From the NCBI RefSeq assembly GCF_030247185.1, contig NC_080571.1:12493631-12557630 (forward strand): a DNA stretch of 64,000 nt. Direction: 5' to 3'. The stretch's first letter is position 1, and every line of letters begins with the position of its first letter. The translations under genes were made by a program, and so were the position numbers. The stretch is from Malaya genurostris. Its lineage: Eukaryota; Arthropoda; Insecta; Diptera; Culicidae. The notes below the pieces were generated by a model. The model searched no databases. It saw nothing but the letters and a program-made list of their open reading frames with translations, and was not told the origin of the DNA. Shown here piece after piece: positions 10,300-21,300 of the stretch.

Positions 10300-13133
10300 C
10301 GAACAAAGGACTACGATTGGAAGCTTGGGACATGGAACTGCAAATCGCTTGGCTTCCCAGGATACGACCGAATGCTGCATGATGTCGCTGTGGCACAACC
10401 AACGTTCTAGGAACGGGATTCGTAGCGTTGGGCAAGATGCGCCAGCGCGTGATTGGGTGGCAGCCAATCAGTGATAGAATGTGCGTATTGAAGATCAAGG
10501 GCCGTTTCTTCAATTACAGCATCATCAAAGTGCACTGCCCACATGAGACGAGACCCGATGACGAGAAGGAAGCATTCTACGCGTAGCTGGAACAAACCTA
10601 CGACAGCTGTCCACGGCTGAATGTAAAACTTGTCACCGGCGACATGAATGCTCGGGTAGGCCGGGAGGCAATGCACAGGCCCGTGATCGGGCTGGAGAGC
10701 CTGCACGCGGTAACAAACGACAACGGTCAACGATGCGTAAACTTTGCAGCCTCCCGAGGAATGGTAGTTCGAAGCACCTTCTTCCCCCGCAAAGATATCC
10801 ATAAAGACACCTGGAGATCACCTGATCAACATACGGAAAACCAAATCGACCACGTTCTCATCGACGGGCGATTCTTCTCAGACGTCATCAATGTCCGCAC
10901 TTACCGCAGTGCCAATATTGATTCTGACCACTAGCTTGTCGCGGTTTGTATGCGCTCAAAACTATCGACGGTGCACAATACTCGTCGCACAGGAACGCCG
11001 GGACTCAATCCCAAGCAGCTACGTAGCATTCGTACTGCAGAGGAATACGCGCAACAACTGGAGCTAGTGCTACCAACGGAAGAGCAGCTTGGCGCGGGGA
11101 CTCTTGAAGACGGCTGGAGGAACATAAGGTCCGCCGTGAGTAGCACTGCTACAACCGTTCTAGGTACGAGGTTATCGAATCGAGGAAATGACTGGTTTGA
11201 CGGCGAATGTCAGCAGTTGGTCGAAGAGAAGAATGCAGCAAGGGCGAGGATGCTGCAACACCGCACTAGAGCGAACGAGGAACGATACAGACAGGCACGG
11301 AACAGACAGAACACGGTTTTCCGGAAGAAAAAGCGCCACCAAGAAGACCAAGATCGCGAAGCGATGGAACAGCTGTACCGCGCAAATGACACACGGAAGT
11401 TCTATGAAAAGGTGAACCGCTCACGTAAAGGCTACACGCCACAGGCCGAAATGTGCAGAGATATGTTACCAGTGGTAACCTTCTCACGAACCAACGTGAA
11501 GTGATCGACAGGTGGAAGCAGTACTATGACGAGCATCTGAATGGCGAAGCACAAGATACAGAGAACGGTACAGGAATCAATCTGGGTGCACGCTCAGCCG
11601 ACGACAGATTCTCAGCCCCTGATCTGTCGGAGATAAGTGAGAAGATCGCCAAGCTGAGGAACAACAAAACCGCGTGCAATGACCAGTTGCCAGGCGAGCT
11701 GTTCAAACATGTAGGAGAGGCACTGGCCACTGGGTGATTTCTAAGATTTGGGAGGAGGAGATTCTACCGCAGGAATGGATGGATGGAGTGGTATGTCCAG
11801 TATACAAAAAGGGCGATAAGCTCGACTGTTGCAATTACCGCGCAATCACATTGCTGAACGCCGCCTACAAGGTTCTCTCCCAAATCCTTTGCCGTCGTCT
11901 ATCACCAATAGCTAAGGAATTCCTAGGGCCGTACCAAGCGGTATTTACTGGAGCCCGTGCCACTACGGATCACATATTCGCCATAAGACAAGTACTACAG
12001 AAGTGTCGTGAATACAACGTACCCACGCATCACCTATTCATTGACTTCAAAGCGGCATACGACACAATCGATCGAGAACAGCTATGGCGGATAATGCACG
12101 AATACGGTTTCCCGGATAAACTGACGCGATTGGGCAAAGCAACGATGGATAGAGTGATGTGCTACGTCCGAGTATCTGGGACGCTCTCGAGTCCCTTCGA
12201 ATCTCGGAGAGGGCTATGTCAAGGTGATGGACTTTCTTGTATCTTGTTCAATATTGCCCTGGAAGGTGTGAGTCGAAGAGCGAGGATCGACACGAGTGGC
12301 ACGATCTTCCGAAAGTCCGTACAACTTTTTGGCTTCGCTGACGATATTGATATTGTTACACGTAACCTTGAGAAGATGACGGAAACCTACATCGGACCGA
12401 AAGCTGAAGCTAGGCGTATCGGACTGGCCATAAATACGTCGAAAACCAAATACATGAGAGGAAGAGGCTCTAGAGAAGAAACACTACGCCTCCCACCACG
12501 AATATTGATAGACGGTGACGATATCGAGGTGGTAGACGAGTTCGTGTATTTGGGCTCACTGGTGACCGCCGATAATGACACCAGCAGAGAAATTCATAGA
12601 CGTATTTTGGCAGGGAATCGTGCGTACTTTGGACTCAGAAAAACCCTCCGATCGAGAAAAGTACGCCACCGCACGCAATTGACCATCTACAAAACGCTAA
12701 TTAGACCGGTTGTTCTCTATGGCCACGAGACCTGTTGGTAGAGGACCAACGCGCCCTCAGTGTTTTCGAAAGAAAAGTACTGAGGACCATCTATGGCGGA
12801 GTGCAGATGGAAGACGGAACGTGGAGACGGCGTATGAATCACGAATTGCAACAGCTGCTAGGAGAACCACCTATCGTACGGACAGCTAAAATCGGACGTC
12901 TACGATGGGGTGGGCATGTCATAAGAATGTCGGACGACAGCCCAGTGAAAATGGTTCTTGAATCTAATCCGACTGGTACAAGAAGAAGAGGAGCGCAGCG
13001 AGCAAGGTGGATCGATCAAGTGAAGGGTGATCTCAGAAGCATCCGTGCCTTGAGTGGCTTACGACGAGCAGCCATGGACCGAGTTATGTGGAGACGTATG
13101 CTTGATACAGCAAAGGACACCCCAGGCCTATAG
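10300..13133 (+). pseudogene. RTE endonuclease-reverse transcriptase, frameshifted
   Basis: Homologous pieces are in different frames. Endonuclease starts near LGTWNCKSLGFPGYDR (about 10325), continues with TGDMNARVGREA (about 10640) and ends ...ANIDSDH, followed by a stop at 10932. The linker runs 10950-11504 and 11453-11737. Reverse transcriptase runs 11734-12741 (YRAITLLNAAYKVLSQIL, FIDFKAAYDTIDR, GLCQGDGLSCILFNIALEG, GFADDIDI near 12335). The C-terminal part is 12735-13133 (EDQRALSVFERKVLR, WGGHVIRMSDD, QRARWIDQVKGDL). At least four frame breaks or stops separate them. The RT segment itself is open and keeps the catalytic DD. Confidence 0.88.
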
Positions 13134-13555
13134 CTGTTAGGTAAGTAAGTTTCTTATGATGAAATAATGGTGGTTCAGAAAAGAAACTTTTATGAAGACG
13201 TTCGCGATGGAGAGTGACGAGTTGAGTTCAAATTCCGATGAATACCATTGCCTTCCGATGGATATCGCTGAATGCGATACTGATATGTGTTCTGTTGGAA
13301 TCTCCTGCTTCTTCCGCTTGCGGTAACAAGCTTTGTATTTCGCTTGGAGATTTCTCGATCGTACCATAATGAACACAATGACAACGACAGCCAAATTCGA
13401 AATGAATGGCTTCTGAGCTGGTGCTATGCATTTTATATAGCAAATCTGCAGAAAGTTTACTACAAACTACAACTGGTTGAAAAATGGGCCGTATACAGTA
13501 TAGTGAAGCAAAATTTCGCATAATTCTTTGGGTATAAAATTATGGTTCTAAATGG

Positions 13556-13960
13556 CACCTTAGAGAATTTTGATGTCGATTATTTCATTTTGGATTTTAA
13601 TATTTTAGTAAAAGATACTATCAAAATGCTGTACGGGATTAATTTATGGCATCCCAGAAGAGCCAAATTATATAATTTTATAAGATATTAAACACTGTTG
13701 CGAATTTAGAACTGTGAAAATTGCAAAAAAACTGATCAAATTATCTTAGATTTGCCCTACACTGATAATTTTAATTTTCGATTTACAAAGAAGAAATCTT
13801 TATAGTTCTTTGGGTAACATTTAGAGCCATTAGAAGGGCTGATTTTGCATATCGTTCCACATTGTTGTTCATTTTTCAGTTCGCTTTCACATCTCATCCC
13901 AGTCAGTGGATAAAACTAAGCCGTTCGGAATGGAATAAAATAATCACAGTATTGTGTAGT
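13556..13960 (+). repeat. Dispersed repeat C, copy 1
   Basis: It shares a series of blocks (GATGTCGATTATTTCATTT, ACTATCAAAATGCTG, AACATTTAGAGCCATTAGAA, then TTGTTC-TTTTCGTT-like text) with copies at 56105-56480, 56500-56895 and 60700-60960. No coding capacity, no clear inverted ends. Probably an old non-autonomous element. Confidence 0.65.
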
Positions 13961-14520
13961 GAGTGAAAACAGAACGATTCCGAAATGAGTTACAAAAGTT
14001 ACCGCTCCCACTGGGATAGAATACAATTATTGTTGATTTCGGGCAGTGCAAAATTTGATCTTCGATCCGAGAACTTTAAGGTTTACTTAAGAAGCAAATG
14101 CATCTTGATCTCAAACCCGTGCATAAAGTTCCACTGAGAGACAAATCGAGAATCACTCAACAACAGTGATAGTTGTTCGTAAGAATCGGTTCATTCGAAA
14201 ATAAATAAAAAATTTAATATAAATTCAAAAAAACTAATTATCATCTTCAATTACAATAACTCCATATCTCTATCTCGGTAACCGGCTGCCGAGATGTTCA
14301 GGAAAATAACTATAGGTTTAAAAACTAACATTTCGTTAGAAATTAACCAATGCATTTCGATTATTATAAATCAGATGCCTATTATGAATGAGTTGCAATT
14401 TTCATTTTTGTAGATTATTCTTCGAAAAGAATTGTCTTTGATATCGTGTTTCGGGGTAAGGGAGAGGCGACTAATAATGCGCGGTACATATTAATGCGTA
14501 TTTCATTGGGAGCTCCTGTT

Positions 14521-14552
14521 AATGTTTATCACTGTTTTTTACGATAAACATT
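14521..14552. repeat. Perfect short inverted repeat (hairpin)
   Basis: AATGTTTATC at 14521-14530 is the exact complement of GATAAACATT at 14543-14552, with a 12-base T-rich loop. Function unknown. Confidence 0.7.
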
Positions 14553-15287
14553 GAGTTTTGGTTCTATCAACTTTATTCGGTTACATTTCACCTTCCCTGT
14601 TAATTTCATACCAATATAGCAGACGTAAATAAGAAATCTGGTATTATCCTAGCGTTTCTGGATCGTGGAAAATATGCATTGTATCGTTTATTTCTTAGGA
14701 AATCACGTTTTTCTTGGTTTAGTAACAACTTTCAGACCAAACCGATATTATCGTCATTTATTTTAAAATTTAACATCAATTTTCAAGTTTTAATTGTGAT
14801 TAGAAATTACACACTTAGTCGTGTAAATTTACGTTTTTATAGATATACATTAATGGAGTGTCTTAATTCACTTTACAAATCAAAGCATGTAAAGATAAAA
14901 CATATCACTAACTTCACAACTAATTTTGCTGAAGTTTACATCGTATCTGACACAAAAATTATTTATACATGTTTATAGATGTAATATTGTGTCATCACTG
15001 AAAAATTGACGGTATGCTTGAATTTACGTCAATCGTAGTGTATAATGTTTGTATATTTATTATGGGGATCGTGCAGCCATAATGCAACATTTTCGTCTTT
15101 TAAACGCCGAAAAATTAGACCAGCTTGAAATATCAAAACAGTGAATGGAGCAGTCGAAGCGGGAAAAAAATCTGATATAAACACAGTTCGAGAAAATCTT
15201 GTGATTTTACATCTTAAAAACAGCACATAAATGGAGCGTCGTATTTCATACAAATTTATATTTAAGAACATGTAAAATTGTGTTATT

Positions 15288-15432
15288 TGGAAATTACGTG
15301 TCTTGAATTCGAATGAAAATTACGTGTCTTGAATTCGAATGAAATGAAAGATCGATAGCAGCAGCGCGACTTGAACCGAGAAACATTAGATCACAAGCAC
15401 ATCGGTTACCTGACTGAACCGCAGAGCTCATA
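15288..15432 (-). mobile_element. tRNA-derived SINE-like element (minus strand)
   Basis: Read on the minus strand from about 15432, there is a tRNA-like head with a B-box-like GGTTCAAGTCGC. A direct duplication of a ~27-bp unit (AATTACGTGTCTTGAATTCG plus 'aatga', 15291-15342) follows at the 3' side. SINEs often end in short tandem repeats. The A box is weak, so the call is tentative; it could be a decayed tRNA pseudogene beside an unrelated repeat. Confidence 0.4.
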
Positions 15433-15744
15433 TCTGTTCTTTGGATAATTGATAATTATGAATCCATACAGCGGCACTTGGTAGCCGAGTGCAAATTACA
15501 CTCGGAGCATGTAAAATTCTGTGCAAGTTGAATATTGCATCAAATGAAAAATTAAGTATTTGTGAATTGTATCGTTTGTAGAATTCTGTCATCTGAAAAA
15601 TTCATAATTTTTTTCTGTGAACTAACCCATTAAGAAATAAGAAATATCTTCAAGAAACAATATTTACAGTATCGAAACAGATTTTACCTTGTCATTATTT
15701 CAATAATATAAATGGTTGTGATAAGCCCAAGTTTAGCTAGTTCA

Positions 15745-15950
15745 CAAAAATGCTCAACTCTGCATTATACGGGGCCGAGTGTCAATGGAAAATTCAACCT
15801 AGCCGCGTAACGTTTACTGTTATGATTTTGAACGATAATAACTCAGTCATATGTTGATGGATTGATGGATATAGCATTGAAAAATCGGTTTAAACCACAT
15901 GGGTGCCAATCACAGAATGCCATAATGTCACTTCACGCCTTGCATTTCAT
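15745..15950 (+). repeat. Dispersed repeat B, copy 1 (partial)
   Basis: It shares 'atacg(a/g)ggccg', 'gtgtcaat', 'cgcgtaac', 'aactcagtcat-tgttgat' and 'ccaatcacag' blocks with copies at 35100-35410 and 44117-44500. Noncoding. Confidence 0.6.
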
Positions 15951-16536
15951 TCAGGGTTGCCACATATACAGATTAATCTGCTTTTTATAGATATTTCAGA
16001 TAAAATCGAGACCAAGTACTGAAAAAAAAATAAAAAATTTATTAAAAGAGATGGTAAGCACTACTACCAATCCCATCAGTTAATGACAGTTTCCATATGT
16101 TTACTTTTTCTTGCAATTATTATAGCGTATTTCTTCATGTTTTCTAAAATTTCTTCTTATAAGGGATAAATTATGGTCTTGGTCATTATGTAAGCTATTT
16201 AAATAGGAAGTATTGACAATTACTTATTAATATATGAAAGAGAAAATATACAAAGAGAAGCAACCGACATTTCTCCTAAAAATAAAGATTTAAATGTGGC
16301 AAATCTGATTTCATTCAGCCAGCGACTGCACCATTAAAGAAGGTGACAAACGATTATAAATACACTCTCCTACTCAATGCTTGATCGGAGAAATAGGTAT
16401 AAAGCGAGAGAACTAGTGTTTGATGGACAGAGAAGATGTTTGGATATAGGGTATCGGTCGGGTGACGGCCAGGATGTAGACCATGTTCGATGTACGTTGC
16501 TACTATGTCTGTGAGTTTTAGTGTGGCTAAAGCAAG

Positions 16537-16607
16537 ATCAGAGTGGCGAAATGGTAGCGCGTATGCACGGAATGCATAAGAACGCAGGTTCGAGTCCTGT
16601 CTCTGAG
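16537..16607 (+). ncRNA. tRNA-like sequence, head of a SINE
   Basis: A cloverleaf can be drawn. Acceptor arms are 16537-16543 and 16601-16607 (outer pair A-G mismatched). The anticodon stem is TATGC/GCATA with loop ACGGAAT, and the T stem is GCAGG/CCTGT. Internal Pol III signals are present: A box TGGCGAAATGGTAGC (16544-16558) and B box GGTTCGAGTCC (16587-16597), with a TTTTT stop at 16614-16618. The anticodon would be GGA, but base 33 is C where U is nearly universal, and a serine tRNA would need a long variable arm. A tRNA-derived SINE fits better than a working tRNA. Downstream text resembles the relics at 25.0 and 25.7 kb. Confidence 0.6.
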
Positions 16608-17360
16608 CGTATCTTTTTCCAAAAATTCATCTTTTCTGTTAGTTTTTCTTTCACTTGGCTTCTCCAATATATATTTCCGCTCAGTCATTGCAAAAACTGA
16701 ACGTTATCTTTTCTTCATACCATCTGAAATATGTTCAACTTTTATGGTACAGTTTTCACAAATATAGAGGTTTTTTCTGAAAATTGAGGTTTTCTAAAAT
16801 GTTTAGTATGAACGAGCATTAAGGTGAAATTCAGTGCCAAAATAAGGCGCGCAGCATTTAAACCGCATGAGTTGTACGAATCATCGCATAAAGCGTATCG
16901 CGTAAAACCAACACATATAAATATATAATATTTCCAGCGATTGAGTGCAGTAGGGTTTCGACACGTTTTGTTCAATAGTAAGTCAGGTACCTACTATGTA
17001 TGGATATAAATCATAAGTATTTTTAGTTGTGTATGTTCCAAAAACCAAAATTCTTATTCCATGCCATCAGAAATATGATCAGATTCTTGTTTTGAGATAT
17101 TTAGGCCCATACGAGTCCCGATGTTCAACTGAATGAGTATAAAAGGTAAACCATGGTCAAAAATCGAGTATTTGTTCGTGTGCTTTGGACAGAACTGGAC
17201 GTTTTGGAGGACCTTCAACCAGTAACCGCAAAAATTACCCTTCTCCATGGAGTAAAGCTTTAATTGCTCAGGTTGTGCTATCATTCACTTTCCGGACATC
17301 GTGACGAGCAGTCGGCTCCAAAAAGCAGCAGCAACAACTGCTTATAAATAATCGCATTCA

Positions 17361-17468
17361 GCTCCTGAATACTGGATCTGGATTCGGGAGTTGAATTTTA
17401 TATTGGATTTTGGATTCTGAGCTTAATTTCAGGATTAAAATTTGGTCTAAGAATTCAATTTCAGAATT
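17361..17468. repeat. Degenerate short-period repeat split by the BEL element
   Basis: Loose repeats of a 'gattctgga(a/g)c-taaattt-aga' unit run up to the BEL insertion and resume at 23995-24240, so the LTR element inserted into this array. GAATT at 17464-17468 is the left copy of the 5-bp target duplication. Confidence 0.6.
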
Positions 17469-17738
17469 TGTTTATGTACAATCCATCGCCACCATATTAT
17501 ATCAGTTTCTGAAGTGATAACACCTTATTATTTGTATTAGCTAGAATACGTAATTGTCGATGAAACCAATGTTTGAATGTATTAGTTTTATTAATTTGCG
17601 CCTGTAGATCAAATATAGTTCAGTTGTTCGTTATAACCCGTAGAATAAAGTAGTTGCTCTCCTAACTATCGGTGGATTTATTCTCATCATCCAAGGCCTA
17701 CATCACCATCGTCCGAGACGATCACTTATCTCGGAACA
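17469..17738 (+). repeat. BEL 5' LTR
   Basis: 270 bp, TGTTTATG...CTCGGAACA. It should carry the promoter and polyadenylation signal; an AATAAA lies in 'gtagaataaagtag' (about 17643). Essentially identical to the 3' LTR. Confidence 0.95.
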
Positions 17739-17757
17739 TAAGGTCCTTCGAACCGGA
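17739..17757 (+). promoter_or_regulatory. Probable tRNA primer-binding site
   Basis: Directly after the 5' LTR, AGGTCCTTCGAACCGGAT contains TTCGAACC, the complement of a tRNA T-loop and stem (GGTTCGAA). The usual TGG (complement of CCA) is replaced by AGG two bases in from the LTR edge. The tRNA species is not assigned. Confidence 0.55.
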
Positions 17758-18057
17758 TGGTCGAAGACACCGAGGAATCAGAACCAGTGCATTCGGCTTG
17801 ATTTGGATGCTGGTTGGTCATTTTCATCACTTTATCACCACATTTCAATGCATGGAAGCGTCATTGTTTTCGGCTGTACACGATTGAGACGCTACAGTAC
17901 TGGCGGGAACAATGGATAACCAATAAAGTCGGCTTGGGTTGGATCATCAAACGGAAGATATATAACATTACGGTTGGCATAATACATCAAATATTACAAG
18001 TTTTGGTCGGTTTGGGATTTTGCGGAAATTATTGTTGCTCAGGTAAAAATTACACAG

Positions 18058-18306
18058 TATATGTCCCAGCCGAAGCTTGGACGAACAATTCGATACTATA
18101 CCATCTTATTTTATCACTGCTACAATCCAAACTTACACAATCTTCGGTACATAACCACTGGAGAACTCGACTGTTCGCGCTAAGGGCAGATTCAGCACCG
18201 ATTCGATTCTACGTCAGCACAATTACGCTTTCGCCAAGGACTTCGTGGGATAATAATTCTTCAAAAGTAAGTGCTACATTGTATATGTCCTTGTCGAAGC
18301 TTGGAC
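18058..18306 (+). repeat. Direct repeat in BEL leader
   Basis: 'tatatgtcc...cgaagcttggac-aac' occurs at 18058-18082 and again at 18282-18306, 224 bp apart. Each copy is preceded by GT-rich text (AGGTAAAAAT, AAGTAAGTGC). The second copy ends about 60 bases before the gag start. Confidence 0.6.
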
Positions 18307-18363
18307 AAACGATCTATACTACAACTATTTGTTTCCTTTCTGGTTGTTCGAGACTTCTGCAAA

Positions 18364-21300
18364 ATGTCAAAATCAACATCATCGAAAAAAGGACCGTCAT
18401 TGCGGGCCATTACTACTCGATTGAAAGGACTGCAAGCATCATTCGATAATATACACGGCTTCGTTGAACGGTTCCACGATGACGTCACACCAAGTGAAAT
18501 ACAAGTTCGATTGGAACGCCTCGATACACTATGGGAACAAATAAACGACACGATAAATGAAATACTGTCACACGATGAATTTTCAATAGACCCCTCGGCG
18601 ATAATGGAGGAACGGAGTGTATATGAAAATCGATTCTACGACGATAAATCCTACTTAATGGATAAGTATAAATTGCTAAACGAGGCACCAATTCTTGATC
18701 AAACCTCAAGAACAAATGTCTCGTTTGCGCATGGTTCTGCTCCGCATGTACGGCTTCCACAAATTACGCTTCCAAAGTTTAGCGGAAACATGGATGAGTG
18801 GATAAGTTTCAGAGACTTATATACGTCTTTAATTCACTGGCAGACGGAGTTGCCTGATGTTGAAAAGTTACATTATTTACGTAGCCAGTTGCAAGGTGAA
18901 GCAATGGCGGTAATCGAAGCACTACCGATTACTTCCGCAAACTATCTAACAGCCTGGGAACTGCTTGTGAAGCGGTATTCAAACTTCAAGATTATAAAAC
19001 GGAAGCAAATTCAGGCTATTTTCGATCTGCAGTTATTAAGGAAAGAGTCTGCTTCTGAATTGCATTCATTGTTGGAAGGCTTCGAAAGGATCTTAAAAAC
19101 ATTAGATCAGCTGGTACAACCTTGTGACTATAAGGACCTGCTGCTTTTACACATCCTAAGTTCGAAATTAGATAGTAATACTCGCAGGAGTTGGGAAGAA
19201 TATATTTCAGCGAAGGAAACAGAATCTCTTAAAGATCTCATCGACTTTCTTACGCGTCGTGTTCGAGTGTTGGAGGCATTACCGACTAGAGGATTAGAAC
19301 AACGGTCAGAACCTCCTCAGCCAATTAAAAGACAGCGGCCCTTCCAACAGCAACAAGCTAGTTATAGTGCGGTTCATCAGAATAGCTTTAAATGTCCGGC
19401 TTGCCCAGAGTCTCACCCTTTGTACAAATGTGCCGTATTCGGGCAGTCGTCTGTTTCGGAAAGAGAAGGTTTATTAAGGACCCATTCCTTATGCCGCAAT
19501 TGCTTTCACAAGGGACATCAGGCTAAGGACTGCAATTCGAGAGTTTCATGCAAGAATTGCAAGGCACGACATCATACCATGGTTTGTTTTAAAACGCAGA
19601 ACAGTAGCAGAATAAGGCATGATGTTGAATCTACGCAGAACAACACATTGATTGACTCAGTAGAAGTTCCCGAAAGGAAACCTAATTCGGTTGGAGCATC
19701 GGAGCAAAGGGTAGCTCATACGGCAGCGGTCGATAATTCTGAACATTCTTCGCATTGCGTTTCGACACCCAAGGTATTATTGGCAACGGTGATGGTAACG
19801 GTACAAGACGAAGCGGGATACCATACTACTGCAAGGGCATTGTTAGATTCGGGATCTCAATGCAATTTCATTTCTCGTCGGCTTTGTCAACAATTCAAGC
19901 TACAACAAAACAAGGTACAAGTTCCTGTAGTTGGAATTGGTCAATCAGAAATATTGGCCAAATACGAAGTACAGTTGACTGTTTCATCCAGAACAAGGAA
20001 CTTTTCGCGATCACTGCCATTACTAGTGCTCCCGAAAATTACGGTGAAGCTTCCAATTTCGGATATCGATGTTGCCGATTGGAAAATCCCCAACTACATA
20101 AGGCTTGCAGATATAGAATTTAATCGATCAAATCCAATTGATTTGATATTAGGCGGAGGCTCATTTTTCGAAATATTCAATACTGGAAAGCTCATGGGAT
20201 TGGGCGACGGCTTACCAAATCTGGTTGATTCCGTCTTCGGCTGGGTAGTGGCCGGAGAATATACAAAAATATCATACAACTCTCCTAGGGTTTGTAACAT
20301 AGCTGCAACTACACCTTTGGAGGAACTTCTTCCCAGATTTTGGTCCTGTGAAGAAATCCAATGTAGTAATAATATGTCGCCGCAGGAGATACGATGTGAA
20401 AGACAATTTACAAGAACAACCCAACGAGAAGTCGATGGAAGGTATATCGTGACCTTACCGAAGAATGAACAAGTTATGACGAAACTGGGAGAGTCCAAGG
20501 AAATTGCATTGAACAGGTTATTTGCATTGGAACGGCGCTTGAATAATAATCCGATACTGAAGGAAAGATACGACGAGTTTTTGAAGGAATATTTATGTTT
20601 GGGACATATGAAAAAGGTTGATATCAATGCAGATTCCCATCACAAACGCCTTTACTTGCCACATCATCCTGTCGTAAAAGAGAATAGTACCACTACTAAA
20701 GTCAGAGTAGTGTTTGACGCATCCTGTAAGACTACCACTGGTGTCTCCTTAAACGATTGTTTGATAGCCGGACCAGTTATTCAGGACGACCTTCGTTCAA
20801 TAATATTTCGAAGTCGAACGCGGCAAATTATGGTTGTTGCCGATGTCGAAAAAATGTTTCGGCAGGTTTTGATCGCAGCGGATGATAGGTGGTTGCAAAA
20901 CATACTATGGCGATTTGATTCCAACGATACTCCATCGACGTACGAACTGATTACAGTAACATACGGAACCAAGTCTGCGCCTTATTTAGCCACACGTACA
21001 TTGCAGCAGCTAGCGCAGGATGAAGCATCGGAGTACCCTTTAGCATCCAAATCTGTACGAGAAGACGTTTATATGGACGATCTTATTTCGGGCTCTAATG
21101 ATATGAAATCTGCATTGGAATTGAATAAGCAACTAGTTTCCATGATGTACAAAGGAGGATTCCATCTAAGAAAATGGGCTTCTAATTGCCCAGCCGTACT
21201 TCAGGGCATACCAAAGGAAGATATGGCAATACATGATTCGGCGGTACAGTTAGACCCTGATCCAGCTGTAAGGACATTGGGACTTTCTTGGTTTCCTGGA

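Larger units (their letters stand above)
9886..13152 (+). mobile_element. RTE-clade non-LTR retrotransposon, decayed
   Basis: A GC-richer leader (9.9-10.25 kb) is followed by endonuclease and reverse transcriptase sequence. The 3' end has a short GTAAGTAAGT-type repeat (about 13139-13150) instead of poly(A), as RTE elements have. The protein resembles mosquito RTE (JAM1-like) elements: GDKLDCCNYRAITLLN, a GFADDIDI catalytic box, and a C-terminal WGGHVIRMSDD region. Frames are broken several times, so the copy is dead. The 5' boundary is approximate and no target duplication was found. A related truncated copy lies at 36253-40392. Confidence 0.85.
13153..17360. other. Noncoding region of old dispersed repeats
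   Basis: No coding sequence recognised. It contains a copy of repeat C, a short hairpin, two tRNA-like SINE pieces and a piece of repeat B, each listed separately. The rest is AT-rich and featureless to me. Confidence 0.5.

Noticed and set aside
16537..16607. Functional tRNA-Ser(GGA)
   Set aside because: C at position 33, mismatched outer acceptor pair and no long variable arm; related SINE relics nearby.
18271..18363. Upstream in-frame extension of the BEL polyprotein
   Set aside because: The extra 31 residues lie in the repeated leader and look unlike gag; the ATG at 18364 begins a typical gag N-terminus.
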